This document shows, one piece after another, positions 31,163-43,714 of a stretch of 64,000 bases of DNA; the first letter of the stretch is position 1; the number at the start of each line of letters is the position of its first letter. The DNA comes from Symsagittifera roscoffensis. Taxonomy: Eukaryota; Xenacoelomorpha; Acoela; Convolutidae. A program made the translations under genes and the position numbers. The notes under the pieces are model-generated. The model was not told where the DNA came from and did not search any database. It worked only from the letters and a program-made list of their open reading frames with translations. Location of the stretch: NCBI RefSeq assembly GCF_963678635.1, contig NC_087071.1, positions 33,954,548 through 34,018,547 on the forward strand, given 5' to 3'.

Positions 31163-31906
31163 CAGTATATCTACTCTATGACTTAATTTTCAAATGGATG
31201 GTGTTTTCCGTCAATGCTAGGCTGCTCAGATTGACTCCTATATGCGCTTTTTCACTTTTCTGAGTAGAGCGCAAAAGTGGTTATCATTGTAATAATATTT
31301 TTTGGGAACAAACATGGTTGATCTGAGTGAACAAGTCTAGAAAACCTTCTTTGGAATCCATAAGATTGAACTTGAAAAAATTTTTGTGCAAAAACTTATC
31401 AAAAGTATCGCAATCTGTTTTACATTTAGCATTATGAACTATCCGTCGGCTGTCTTGTACACACTCGCAACACACACTGAACAAATCAAAAGACTTATAC
31501 TGAGAGCAGCATGCAGATACTGAAATTTTCTAAGCTAATACAATTTTGTCGTCTATATGTTTTGTCGCCGTAATGTCCTGTCGCCTAGCACCGGTCAAAT
31601 GCAGTATCTGCGCACTGGTCTCAGTCTATATAGTTCATGATGCTAAATTTAAAACAGAATGCAAGACTTTTGATAAGTTTTTGCACAAAAACTCTTTTAA
31701 GTTCAAGCTTATGGATTCCAAAAAAAGTTTTCTAGACTTGTTCACTCAGATCAACCATGTTCGTTTCCAAAAAAAAATATTTCAATGATAACCACTTTTG
31801 TGCTATACTCAGATAAGGGAAACGCGCATATAAGAGTCAATCTGATCAGCCTAGCATTGACGAAAAACACCAGTCAACTGAACAGTAGGTCATAGAGTAG
31901 ATATAC
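31163..31906. repeat. Foldback element family F
   Basis: Two inverted arms of about 280 bp (31163-31441 and 31627-31906) around a 185-bp centre. Outer ends TATATCTACTCTATGAC and its inverse; inner ends near CATTATGAAC and GTTCATGATG. Arms are imperfect but match throughout, including GGTTGATCTGAGTGAACAAG. ORFs called in the arms on both strands are shadows of this palindrome. Confidence 0.75.
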
Positions 31907-31984
31907 AAATAAGGCGACAGGACATATAGACGACAAAATGTACTATCATCCAAAGTTGCCACAAATACTAGAAAAGCTTTCCCA

Positions 31985-32334
31985 ATGAATTTATATAGAT
32001 AACGTACTTTTCAAGCTTAAAATCTGATTTGTGTGAATCATTCTATTGAATTATATAACATCTGTCACGATTTTTTATATTTAAACAAAAAAAATTGCAA
32101 AACCTTGTTAGCAAAAAAAAATTGGTTTTAGTGGGTCTGAAAATCCATCCAAATCGATTTAAATCGATTTTTTAGACACTTGAATCGATTTAAAATTTAC
32201 AAAAAAAAATCGATTTAAATCGACTTAAAATCCATTTAAATTCGTAAAATGTACATTGTTAATCGATTTGGATTGATTTAAAATCGATTCAAAATCAATT
32301 TAATTCGATCCGAAACCATTTTTGTCAGTGCGGG
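31985..32334 (+). repeat. Family B repeat, truncated copy B3
   Basis: AAATCGATTTAAAT-type sequence ending TTTTGTCAGTGCGGGG, the family B right end. The left part matches about 49840-49990 inside B1. Confidence 0.65.
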
Positions 32335-33409
32335 GTACCACCTAAAAATGAGATTTTCAGCCGAGTTATTTTGCGTTTTGTGTTTGTCAGAATTGTATTT
32401 TGCGTCCCGTCTTCATCTCCGTTATAACAAGTCTAAATTTGCGTTGTATTGCTACGACTATTGTGTATACTCATAAGCATGTTAATATCGTTATGGTTGA
32501 GTAATGAACTGATTTCTGATTATTTCCTTCCAGAAATTGTTTTTTTTCTAAACTGAGAAAAGAAAATAGATCAGTTCTGTATAATATAGATCAGCTCTAG
32601 AAATCAAATCTTTATAACATTTCTGTATAAATCAATCAGTTCTAGAGATCACATCTTTATAACATTACTGACTATAAAAACAGCCTCCGTTGGGTATGGG
32701 GAGTTGAAACAATCATGCTGCGTTCTAATTTTTTAAAAAAGTTCTTTGTCGTTTACAATTTCCATCAACCATGGTTGTCCCCTTAACGGTTTTCGCCTTA
32801 TTTGCCGGTCACCCAATTCACCACTTTTGACGATCTCAAATTCAGTTTACATTGTTTTGGAAAAGAAGGAGTTAGTATTTTAAAAAAAAAACTTTGAGAA
32901 AAATAATATCCTTTCTTGCATCCTTTTCTTGTAATATTAGGAGTTTGAAAACTATCAATTTAAGTAATTTAAAAACTTATGTTTAAAAAATTAAATAGAA
33001 ATTTAGTTTATATAGACTCTCTCCGCATGATATTTGATCAGAGTTGTGCATAGGTTAGAATGTGCTTGATAAATAGAACGACAAGCCATCAAGACGTCAA
33101 GACATTAAGACGTGAAATAAGCGTTATTATAATTAAAATGAGTTTCGAACAACTCGAATTTAACATATTTAAAGTTCTGAGAATTTAATGCAGAGAATTG
33201 CGTGTAGCGTCGCCCTAAGGTCCCATCAAAAACGGTTGTCGTCATAACGGCTGTCGTCTTTTTTCCCGGTCGCAGGTTAAAAAGATATATCAACAAGAGT
33301 GAGACATGGCCATGCGTTGTAAGTGTTAAAAGTCTTGTAACTTGATTGTTCTGATAGTAGCTAGGCGCTAGTTTTTATATTCCGCATTTGCTTTGTCTGA
33401 ATTTACAGC
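32335..33409. other. No gene; fragments with GTCGTC/GACGTC blocks
   Basis: 33080-33270 has AAGACGTCAAGACATTAAGACG and a later GGTTGTCGTCATAACGGCTG. Similar short blocks occur at 28060-28090 and 31548-31592, so this is probably a further decayed repeat family. Confidence 0.4.
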
Positions 33410-34130
33410 TGCTACAACCCGCATTTAAAAAAAATGAAAACAAATCGAATATAATGGATTTTCGTGGTCCATAAAGTTGTAAATATAATCGATTCCCATG
33501 TTACGTTCAGACAACAAAATTGGACTAAAGATGGATTTAAATCCGTTTTTTCTCGCCAAAACAAAATGCATTATAATTCATTTGGAATCCATCATAATGG
33601 ATTTTATGAAGAGCAGGAAATTACATTAAAATGGATTTTTTCCACTTTATTGTTGTTTCGCGCGTCGTGGAAAAATTTGCAAAAATTTCTGCATTTATCA
33701 AACAAGTTATGCCGAAACTTTGCAAAGCGACTGTACGGCCTAACCCATTTCTGAACCTAAACTCAATTTGCAAGAAAATTCCGTTAATTTCTCCCCCACC
33801 CCCCACACTCAACACCCCTCCCCCCATCAACCCCCTCCCCCCACTCAACACCCCTCCCCCCTCAACCCCCTCTTCCAGCTCAACCCCCCCCCCCCCCACC
33901 TGAACAACTCCCCCCCCCCATATGAACCAACCAAACCTCCCCACCTGAACCCAGCCCATCCTCCACCTGAACCCACCCCCATCCCCGACTGTACCCACAA
34001 CCCCCCCCCCCCCCCCCGCTGAACCTCCCTTCCCCACCTGAACCTCCCCCCACTTGATCACCCCCCCACCTGACCCATCCCACTCTTCTAAAAGGGCAAA
34101 TGCCAGGGGGTGGGTAATGGAAGGCGGCTT
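33410..34130 (+). repeat. Family A repeat with internal C-rich tract
   Basis: AT-rich GGATTTTATG/ATTATAAT-type sequence runs into a C-rich tract (33785-34081). The junction block with CTGCATTTATCAAAC and CTAACCCATTTCTGAACCTA has a relative in inverse order at 57770-57850 next to another G/C-rich tract, so the tract belongs to the repeat. Confidence 0.55.
33785..34081 (+). repeat. C-rich minisatellite-like tract
   Basis: Runs of 4 to about 14 C broken by AA, CA or TGAA. The minus strand is G-rich with many G-runs, a typical quadruplex-forming pattern. Pro-rich and Gly-rich ORFs in it are not genes. Confidence 0.85.
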
Positions 34131-34389
34131 ATTCCACCTCCAACTTTACGCCCTCCCCCCAATATTTCTAATAATTTAACAAAATTGTTGAAAGAATTGA
34201 AATTCAGTTTCTGTGTAACGTAAAAAGTAATAAAAATTTCAAATTGAACAACAAGTAACCAATTTTAGTTTAAAACTTAGAAAAGACTTTATGTTTGTTG
34301 AAATTCGTTATCTCAGTAAAGTTGAAAAAAAAACTGACCAGAAAGCTTCAAAATAGGCAATTAGACCAAAAATGTTCATTAAAAATTTT

Positions 34390-34502
34390 TAAAACGTTTA
34401 TTAAATTTTGTATGAATTTTCTATGATAAGCATTTTTCCATAGATTTCATATATGAAACTGTATGATAAGAATTTTTCTTCTATGGACGACGTCAACCCG
34501 GG
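34390..34502 (-). repeat. Family M fragment
   Basis: TATGATAAGCATTTTTCCATA, TGAAACTGTATGATAAG and the end GTCAACCCGGGT match the terminus of M elements. Confidence 0.6.
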
Positions 34503-35984
34503 TACTGTTGATATACATTATTAGTGAGCTGCAACGATAACTTATAATTTCGCACTTGCAGATCAACTCTTAATCATGAAATCAGCGCTTTCACGCTCTC
34601 AGAACCAAAAAACGTAAATGGATTGTAAGTTTAATTACCTTTGCTAGTATTGACAATGAATACGTATCCAAAATTTTTATAGCGAAGTTTTCCTTTTCTT
34701 CACCTTTTTTAACTTCAGGTGAATGCCTTTTTTCTAGTTTCGAATGCCGATGAATCCCCGCAAAATGCACACTCTCCAGAATCGTCAGGTATCTCAAATA
34801 TAAGCAAAATTTTTTAATAAGTATTCATATTAATGAATAAAAAACTCTTCCGAATTGCATCTGAGCTTCTAGCGAATGGAAACTGTTTCTTCGGAAGACA
34901 CTTCGTTTCCAGTAAAGGACTTATGTTACTGACAAACCGCAGAGAATCAAACAAAGGTTTTGTAGCCTGTTTAAAATAATTCATTCCTATCTATTTTCCC
35001 ATACACCAGATATTTTTATCACATGACGAAGTTCTTTTTGCTCAATTTTATGTTTTTTTCGTCTAGAATATCCACGTGATAGCAGTATTGACGCTAAAAT
35101 GTTGCGGGCTGTTTTAGACATGAAGCCATCTTTTAGGCAGTGCCATTACTAGCATAGGTAACCGAGCACCAGATCTGACTAATTAACAGTTTTACGATGC
35201 ACAGAGCAGAAATTTAAAAATATTTGAGCTTAAACCAGAAACAAAACTGAAAACTTGAGAAGCCGAAACTTCAAAAATTATTTTCACACCAATGAAAATT
35301 TCCAAAATACATCATGATAAAAATTTTACGAAAGATTGTAGGACCTCATCCGAAATGCGCAATTGATGCAAACTTTTGTCTCAAACAGAATGTTTCAATT
35401 CCGATAATTGCTCACTCAATAATGTTTATTTATATTTTTTGCCTATTATAGCATTATATTTATTTTTTTTTGTCTATTATAGCTTGTTTTGATTTCAATT
35501 TTTTCTCACTGAATATTATGATTTTTTTCTGGACGATCTCATGATTTTTTTCAGATTTCAACTTCCAATCAACAGTCGGAATCTTTTCGGTGCAAATTTT
35601 TGACTCATTCAAAATAATTTAAATAAAATCTTTTTGCAAATGCGAATAAATTTGAAATTTCATGAAGCCAAAACACAGGTCAAAGCTAATCTCAAATTCA
35701 TTTCCTCAGCCAGGTTTTGTCAAATGGAACTTAATTGAATGAATTATACCAAGAAATCCCAATAGAATACAAGTCATTCATTTTATTTGAAATAGTTTCT
35801 CAATTCCGTAAAAACATGATACTCCCAAAAATATTAAAATAATTTAGAATTTTCAAAAAAAAAATTACAATTGTGTACTTATAGTAAAAATTTCAACACA
35901 AACTATATGAGAAACAATAGCATTTTAGTCAACTTGGAATTGCCATAATTTTAACGCATACTAAGCCCAGATAAAGATATTTTC
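34503..35984. other. No gene seen
   Basis: Stop-rich AT sequence. A 68-codon ORF on the minus strand (34591-34797) shows no recognisable feature. Confidence 0.5.
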
Positions 35985-36520
35985 TTCGACAGTCATTAGA
36001 CTGTGGCATCGAACTGAATCCAAAAGATTTGTTTCACATCAGATTTATTAGATTTTTTAACATCAGATAAAACTGTTTGCAGGCAATAGCTTGGGTGATA
36101 AGAACAAACAAGAGATACAGTATCACAAGCGAAATACAGTAACACTTGATCTGACGATTTTCAAAGTGAACCACGATAAATTAATGATTCGGACCACTCG
36201 TCGGACTAAATCGACTATCATTTTCAAATCTCTATCTTCGAATAAATATTGGTTTGGAACCTTTATTTTTAACCTACGTCAACAAAATTACTTTAGCAGA
36301 CCCTGAGATTGCGCCTAGCAAAAAGTTATTTTCAAGAGACGGACCAGCAGTATGCAAGGACTAGTCATTTTATTCGGACTATACTTTTCAAAAAAAAGGC
36401 TGATTATACTGAAGCAATATTGATTCGTAACCAAGCCTAAGTAGCTTTATAAACCATATTTGTGGAAGGGAAACAAATTCCATTTTTGGAATCGAATCAT
36501 GGCTTCTCTTCAGAAGCCAA
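35985..36520 (+). pseudogene. Decayed tandem copy of the sulfotransferase-like gene
   Basis: From 36165 the sequence follows 37141 onward: LMIRTTRRTKSTIIFKSLSS corresponds to LMIWTIPRTKSTIISKSISS, and the later GTAACCAAGCCTAAGTAGC matches GTAACCCGACCGAAGTAGC. Stops (36304, 36361) and indels interrupt it. The 180 bases upstream also match (GTCATTAGACTGTGGCATC / GTCATTAGTTTGTGACATC), so the duplication included the promoter region. The first Pro of the phosphate-binding motif reads Thr here. Confidence 0.75.
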
Positions 36521-37140
36521 TTTGCCGCTAAGTATTGTATACTTTTTTGAAATTTTTCATGTTAAAGAATTTTCCACGTCTAGTTCTAGATCTGAAATAT
36601 AGTTTTCTTAATGGTTGTTTTAGATTTGATACTTTTTTCAGATAAAACAGATCTCGTGAATGGATTTTAGACTGAAATACCGAAATTCAGATTTGAAACT
36701 CAACGTTTTTATGGAATACAAACTTTAAGATCCTGTGTAGAAAATGCACTAGACACAGGTTTTTTTAGTCGAAAGGTACACGGGACATTGTATAAAAGCA
36801 TTTTTTGGCATTGCCTTGAAATTCAAGGAATCATCAACTCTTACTCGCTCGGAATTCGTAACTCAGTCAAACTCTCATAACTCTCCGACAAAAACACAGC
36901 AAAAGACTGAAAAATACGAGAAACACAAGAAGCACAAAAATTATAAAACATAATTTTCATTGACGCAGTCATTAGTTTGTGACATCAGGTCAAAATTAAA
37001 TTTATCGTTGCTTTGCCTCGCATTATAGGAGAAGTGATTAAATAACATCACATAAGACTGTTTGCATACGATAGATTAGATTGATAAGATCATTTTAACT
37101 CTTGTATAACGCAATATAGCTTGAACTGACAAAATTAAAA

Positions 37141-37911
37141 ATGAGCAACGGCAAATTGATGATTTGGACTATTCCTCGAACCAAGTCGACTATCATTTCC
37201 AAATCCATATCGTCAAATAAAAATATTTACTGTTTTTTCGAGCCTTTCTTTTTCACTTATATGAACAAATTCACTTTTGAGGATCTTGAAGTAGCGTTAA
37301 AAAATGAATTTTTTGCAAGAAACGGACCAGCATTTTGTAAGGAAATGCCTGTTTATTTGGACTATAAATTCGAAAAATGGATTGGCAAGACAAACGTAAA
37401 GCATGCAATTTTGATTCGTAACCCGACCGAAGTAGCTCTATCGGCCATCATAATGGACGGAAAGAAAGTTCCTTTTTTGGAATGGAACCACATATTCACG
37501 TTAGAAGAATACTGGCGAGCGCTGCACCAAACGAAGAACTTTCTAGAACATTCCGGAAAAACGTTCAAAGTCTTCGATTCGACTTATCTTAATAGCGAAA
37601 CGTGTGAAAACTTCATGAACACCCTGTGTGATTTTGGAGAACTTCCATTTGAGGCTGAGACAATGCTAAACATGACCTGTTATGATGATTATCCTGATAA
37701 TTGGTGGGTACCAAAATCAGAACATACCCTCATTGAAGATGAAAAGAACAATCAAGTTATCGACTTTTTTGGATCAGCTTTAAAATCAACTTCGTTTGGA
37801 TCTCATAAATCTTCATTTACCAGAGAAAATATCACAAGCGCTCAACTAAATCGTCTAGAGGCTATATTACAAGTTTGTCAACCAGTCTACGATCATCTTA
37901 AAAACTGTTGA
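37141..37911 (+). CDS. Sulfotransferase-like P-loop protein, 256 residues, single exon
   Basis: Residues 7-20 (MIWTIPRTKSTIIS) fit the 5'-phosphosulfate-binding loop at the start of PAPS-dependent sulfotransferases. HAILIRNPTEVALSAI (about residues 87-103) fits the 3'-phosphate-binding motif with its Arg and Ser. FFEPFFFTY after the loop recalls the small-metabolite sulfotransferase-like branch sometimes named branched-chain aminotransferase-like. Length is normal for a compact cytosolic member; no signal peptide or TM. Start chosen at the ATG ten bases before the loop, as the loop is N-terminal in this branch. A GTATAACG near 37104 may be a TATA-like element. Substrate unknown. It has a decayed tandem copy 1 kb upstream. 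Confidence 0.7.
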   Translation: MSNGKLMIWTIPRTKSTIISKSISSNKNIYCFFEPFFFTYMNKFTFEDLEVALKNEFFARNGPAFCKEMPVYLDYKFEKWIGKTNVKHAILIRNPTEVALSAIIMDGKKVPFLEWNHIFTLEEYWRALHQTKNFLEHSGKTFKVFDSTYLNSETCENFMNTLCDFGELPFEAETMLNMTCYDDYPDNWWVPKSEHTLIEDEKNNQVIDFFGSALKSTSFGSHKSSFTRENITSAQLNRLEAILQVCQPVYDHLKNC

Positions 37912-39083
37912 AATTCATTGGTTCTAAATATAACGAATTTTTTTTATGCTTTTGTTTTTAATCATGACGTTATTTCTTTGAAGAAATATATACAGGAGTA
38001 ACAATTTGTCATAAAAAAACTAAATGTTTTTAACGAGATATCAATCGCAAAAATCGTCAGGAAAACAATTTCTCCGTATTTGCATCATTCAAATCATTTA
38101 TTTTATTTATTTTAAAATTATTTTAATATGTACTTTTTTAAATATTACAACATGGGGACTTATAAAAATTTTAGGTTTAGCCTTGGTAATTAAAGTAATT
38201 AATGTCGTTTAAATTTGAGACGTGCACAAAAAATCTGCTCAAAAAATTTCCACCAGATAATACCAGTCAACTGCTCTGACAAACTTGGGGTTGAAGACGT
38301 TTTAAGTTAATTTTTCTACAGATAATATAGTGTGGGAAAGTCAAGCTACGATAGCCCATTTAGATACGTAAATCTAATTTGAATGGGTTATATGGATTTT
38401 TTTGGAAGAAAAATTTATTTAAATCCTTCAAAAAGTGAAAAATCATCCATTGTTTCAGTCTAACTTTTTTTTGTTTTTAAACGCAAAGTTTTATACTAGA
38501 GAAAATTCTCCATCAGAGCTACACAGAGCAGGAGTCCAACGAAGAGAGTTTCTTGAACCAAAAAAAACTTTGGGATGAAGGAATTTCTTTGGAGTTTCTA
38601 AATGTCAGATTCATTATCAATGTTTTAGGCGCAGTTATGCAAATGACATAAAATTTCAAACTACAATTTTGGTGCAGAAAATTTGCATATTAGTTATTTT
38701 CAGCTTTTTCTCATGCACCGAAACAAAATTTCTAATAAAAAAAATAGAATCTGTATAAAATGAGTATACAAAAAACTGTATTTTAAAAAATATCATTTAT
38801 ATTGGCTGGAAACATGGAATAGTTGAAGTCACGATGACTAGTCTTATTTTTGTTAAATCAAGGTTCCTCATTCGTAATATGACGGTCTACTCCATTTTCT
38901 TACAATACACATTTTTTTGAAATTTTGCACGCTGCACGATATTTTCCGATAGGCCACTTTTGGAGAGCATTTGTAATTTCGCAGCAAAAAGTGAGTTTTT
39001 TGACGAATGATTGTATTCAATAGTGGCGTATAACTCATATATTAGGACAAATAGTTGATCTACACAATGTCTAGCTAACAGTC
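37912..39083. other. No gene seen downstream of the sulfotransferase-like gene
   Basis: T-rich 3' flank of the gene, then stop-rich sequence. A 62-codon ORF at 38024 is hydrophobic but has no support. Confidence 0.45.
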
Positions 39084-40006
39084 ACCCGGCTTGACCTCCA
39101 TACACCAAAAATGCTTATCATACAATTCCATACATCAAATGTGTGGAAAAATGCTTGTCATAAAATTTTCATACAATTTCTAAAATTGGTTGAAAAAAGA
39201 TATAAACTTATTTCTGTGGCTGCTTGATTCTAATAAAACAGTCTGGTAAAAAAACCGAGGTTTTCGTTTTTTTGAAAAAAATGCTTATCATACAATTCCC
39301 ATATATGGAAATTGTATGACTGGCATTTTTTTGATGGCGACACAAAATTTTTTAAGTAATTTTGAAAATTTGGCCCAAAAACTTTTTGTTTTTTTTAACC
39401 GCAAATCGAATTTCGTATGCAAACAAACATTTTTCGAAAAAAGTTTTTTTGCATGCAAAATTTAATTTTTTGTGTGCATAACGTAGTCCTGGTTACGATA
39501 ATATTGGCTTTTATTTTCTTTTGACTTATTTTTTTTCTTCAAAAACGCTGGAAATTCCTATTTCTTTTGTATGGGGTGTTTATATATGCCTTGATCAATG
39601 TCTGATAAATTGAAAATTCAAAAATTTAAAATAATCACCATTAAAAAATTTTGCCAAAAACTAAAAGTTTGTTGCTTTTGTTATATCAATTGTGAAAGAC
39701 AGCCGAACTCAGGTCGTTTTCTATGCATTGCAAATGCAAAGACCGTCCAACCTTTGCTGCTTTGAGTAACCAAGGTCTTTGTCACTTGTGTTTGGCTGCA
39801 AACACAACCGAAAATTATTCAGAAAGAATAAATCAAGTTTTTTGGTTTATGGAAAAACACCCTATCATACAATTTTCATTTATGGAAAAATGTTTATCAT
39901 AGAGATTTCATACAATTTTCTGTACGTATGGCATTGTATGGAATTGTATGACAAGAATTTTCTCATATATGGGAATTGTATGATAAGAAGTTTCGGTCAT
40001 CCCGGG
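39084..40006 (-). repeat. Family M MITE-like element, copy M3, inverted
   Basis: Ends ACCCGGCTTGACC and GGTCATCCCGGG. Internal blocks (GTGTGCATAACGTAGTCCTGG, hairpin modules, ACCAAGGTCTTTGTCACTTGTG) run in the opposite order to M1. About 920 bp. Confidence 0.82.
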
Positions 40007-40599
40007 CAACTCAACCTGTCAACCACCATATGCGATGATATCAGATCGTATGTTCACACTTAGTGTGCATTGAGATTTCTGGAGATAGGTTTATTTATGT
40101 CATGCAAGCGCAGCTGTGATTTCAACATAAAACTCATTACAATTCAAACTCAATTGATAACTTGAAACTTTGGGAATTCCAGCGGAAAAAACTGGGGTTC
40201 AACTCATCAAAAAAGTTCCATTTTGAAAAAGTCGGAGCCCCCGGTACACCTGATTGCCTGATTCCAGTAGGGATTGGTCGGTCGAAACGACATTTATCCG
40301 GGTGAGTTTACTTAGCCAAAACTTTGAAACGGCAATAATGGAACCAAGCGAGTAAGTTGAAAGGAAAAGCCGCCTAGAGGAGTTGATAAAAAACTTTTTC
40401 ACGTGTACCGGGTACGAATAGCATCGATAGCTCAAATCTAGAAAACAAGAAGTTAAAGCTGAAAATTTTGAAAAAAAAATTGTAATGGGTAAAATGTAAA
40501 GCGTGTTTAGAAGAAACGGAAACAAAACTCTGGAACGGGGTTGGTTTTACGGAACAAAACAAAAACCCGAGAAGTTTCACGCGGAGCTAAGCGCGATGT

Positions 40600-41480
40600 A
40601 AAATTATGGAATATTTTAGAACTTCAAACACATCTGGGAGCCTAATGGATAATTTCATGCGGGATTCCGAATGCCAACAGGCACTATTCAGAACCACTAC
40701 AACACCAAAAGAGGTGAATCTTATAGCTGTTTCGTTTGAGTGCGGGAGCGTACAAAGGCTTATACGGGATACTCAGGATACTCGGCATACGTCAGTTACT
40801 ATTGGGGCCAGAACCGATGGGGGAAATTTGACGAGGGAACTATTACATGAGAGGACAGGGCCATGGAAAAAAAAATTGTAAACGATTTTTTAATTCATGT
40901 TTCACCAATAATTGTTTTTCATGTTTTGCTAGAGATTAGAGTCTTTTAAACAATCAAAATTCAGGATATTAACCCGCCCTCTAAAGATATCTTACAAAAT
41001 CTTTCAAAGTTTCTTCAACGACGCCATTTGGTTGTCCATTTGGCGCTGTTAATTTCTCTGAACTTTTGTTTCTTGAAAATCTTGCAAAAAATTTTGTTAT
41101 CTTGCATGATGGTTCTCTTGCAAGATCTTTTTAAGTTATACATAATCTTTTAAAGATTCTTGCAAAATTCTTGCAAGATCTTGCAAGATAACCATCCTTG
41201 ATCAACTAGTGTTCTACGGGATTCAGAGAATCACGCAAAGTACGCGTCGATGTTATAACTGCGAAGCACCAAACTTCACAAGGGACACCTGAACAACTGC
41301 CCAACAAAAATTCTTTTGTGCAACTTATGCGCCAGAGAAGCTAAAGGTGGGGGATTACAAGGAAAAGGGACCATCCGGGTAGACTTTGTGCACGCGGATC
41401 TGGAAACCAACAAGAGTAATCCGAATATGCGAGCGGTTACCACGATGAGCCAGTAGGATTGTTGAATAGCAAACAAACTG
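40600..41480 (+). other. Possible relic of coding sequence, retroelement gag-like
   Basis: Less AT-rich than its surroundings. Near 41251-41300 CYNCEAP and, one frame over, GHLNNCP together resemble a broken CCHC zinc knuckle, and CNLCARE follows. Near 40760-40850 a Tyr/Gly-rich frame (YTGYSGYSAYVSYYWG) is cut by TGA codons. 41050-41210 carries palindromic CTTGCAAGATCTTGCAAGA repeats. No intact gene. Confidence 0.3.
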
Positions 41481-42285
41481 AACCATGGATTATTGGAATC
41501 GGGGATCTTTTGTTGTTTATTACTCTAAGCAGAACAGCTTGACGGTGAGCGCACCGAATGCAAAGGTTCCTTTTTGATTAATAGAAAACGACTTACGAAA
41601 TTTTTATGCGAACAAATTGTCTAACTTTGTAATTTTTCATCAAATTTCTGTTTTGTCATGTTTAAGAGGAGTTTGTTTTTTTGTTAATTGAACTATGGAT
41701 AAGTCCAAAAAAGTGCCAAAAATGGGGTCTAAATACGACAGCGATGTTTTCACCATTTTCAATTTCTGTCATCAATACAAAGACGCCTGGTTCAAAAAGT
41801 TTGAAAAAAGAGTTGTTCATCAAAATTTTGAAAAAATTCGAAAAAAAAACAACTGCAACAACAATTTTTTGTAAGAAGATATTCCTCTGAAAATTTCTTT
41901 TGAATATGTTTGTTTTCATTTAAAAAGCTTTAAAAACATTTAGTTCTCTCGTAGTTTATGTATTCAGATCAAATTGAGGTCATCTAGTTGTTCCATTTGG
42001 GTATTTTTTTATGAGCAGTATTCACGATTGGTTTTGGTCATTTTGAGTCATTTTCTTGAGTCTTAGTTTTGATATAAATGAAAGCCCTTTGGATGACAAA
42101 ATGAGAATTAAAATTAAAAAAAATGCATATAACACAATTTTTGTGTGTAGAAACTGTATGGTAAGCTTTCTCTCATACTTTGAGAACTCTTTTCTGTACG
42201 TTTGAAATCAATTATAACTGTTTTATATCACGATCAGCTTAACCAATCTATTTTAAAGCATTTTTTTCAAAGGACTTTTACGAAA

Positions 42286-42483
42286 CATCAAGAGGCCAAA
42301 CTGTGCACTGGATAGGGGCAAAATTTGGTGTCTCTAGGTCTCTGGAGTCCAGAGGCAAGTCTATGAGCAAATTAAAAATTTGTCAGAGCAATCAGAGAAA
42401 ACGAAAGAAAAAAGAAAACAAAGAAAATCCTTTGTGCAGATTCCACTTAAAATTCACAAAATACACAGTTTCGCGTCGTAATG
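42286..42483 (+). repeat. Family D MITE-like element, short copy D2
   Basis: 198 bp with imperfect inverted ends CATCAAGAGGCCAAACTGTG and CACAGTTTCGCGTCGTAATG; it shares the internal GATAGGGGCAAAATTTGGTGTC block with D1. Confidence 0.7.
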
Positions 42484-42832
42484 ATTGATATAATAAGATT
42501 TGCATAAAAATATGAAAGTTTTTATTGAAAATCAAAATTTTGAAACTCTCAACGAAATTGTCGCCTAAATTCTTTCATATGCAATAATTTTCTGTAATAT
42601 GCAATACCAATTTTTTCAAAAAGTGCATTAAGAAAATCCTTTTTCCGAACTTTCGGTTACAATTTACTGAAAATAAACTGCTGAGTTCGGTATGATGAGT
42701 ATGGCGAACAAACAAAACTTCTGTTTGGACTAAACTTCAAAACATCATGTAGCTTTGACCTTCAACTTAAAAAAGTTGAAAAATAAGGGCTATGATCCCG
42801 CATTGTAGTCTCATGGATAATAATCGCTTATG

Positions 42833-43683
42833 CAGGGTGTTTCAGATAGGTTCATTAAGTAAAACATTCTTTAGTTTCACGATTAACCACCCTACGAAAC
42901 AAAAACAATTTTTTTTCGGGAAAACATACCCAAGATTTAGCCATTTTGTACCAATGAGTCAATGATTTAATTTAACACTTTTCACACGTTTTGCTTGATT
43001 TTGTTGAATTTTTCCAGCATTTTGGGCTGAACAAGAAACTACAGTTCTGAATTAAAACAGCCGGATGATAAGAACTAAATTTGAATTTTCAGCTTCGTTT
43101 TTCTCGATTTCAAAAAAAAATTGGTCAAATATGATGACGACAAAAAATGCTTTGATTTGTGCTAGCTTTTTTATGGTGCAATTTTCTTTCAGGTTTTGAA
43201 CCAAAATTACAGGTTTCAAACGGATCAATAATTTTGTACAAAAATGAGGGGGGTACACAGGCTAAATTGTAGTATTCTTATATCAAAAGAGCTTTTGTCC
43301 TCCTCAATTTTGAAAAAAAAAAGAAATGACGGATTCGCTGGTGTAATTTTGGATGAAGCTGGTAAACTTCCAAGCAGTTTTTGTCCTCTTCAGTTTTTGG
43401 CCAAATACTACTGCAATTGAGAAAAACTAGTTTGAAAAGTCAGTTTTTTTTCATTTCATCAGATTGTTTCAATTCAGCACTAGTATCTTGTTCAGCACAA
43501 AATGCAAGGAGAATTCATTAGGCCGCAAACAAAAATGTGAACAAGTTGTTGAATTAAATTTTTGACTCATTGGGACCAAATTGATATATCTTGGGCAGGT
43601 TTTCCCGAAAAAAAATTTTTCGTACGGTATTCAACGTGAAACTAAATGGTGTATTACTTATTACATCTATCTGAAACACCTTG
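42833..43683. repeat. Long-inverted-repeat element, family G
   Basis: Ends CAGGGTGTTTCAGATAG and CTATCTGAAACACCTTG. The match continues inward for roughly 150 bases with mismatches (AGTTTCACGATTAACC…TTTTTCGGGAAAACATACCC against its inverse). The 550-bp centre has no convincing ORF. It looks like a non-autonomous DNA transposon of a Tc/mariner-like shape; superfamily not fixed. Confidence 0.72.
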
Positions 43684-43714
43684 TTTAAACATTTTGCAGT
43701 CAGTATCCATAAAA

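Noticed and set aside
31284-31788. Two similar small ORFs on opposite strands
   Set aside because: They are the two arms of foldback F read in opposite directions.
33621-34083. Gly-rich and Pro-rich ORFs in three frames
   Set aside because: They are translations of the C-rich simple tract on either strand, with no other coding sign.
41050-41210. CRISPR-like array of CTTGCAAGATC units
   Set aside because: Units are short, palindromic and irregularly spaced, in animal DNA; it is a simple degenerate repeat.
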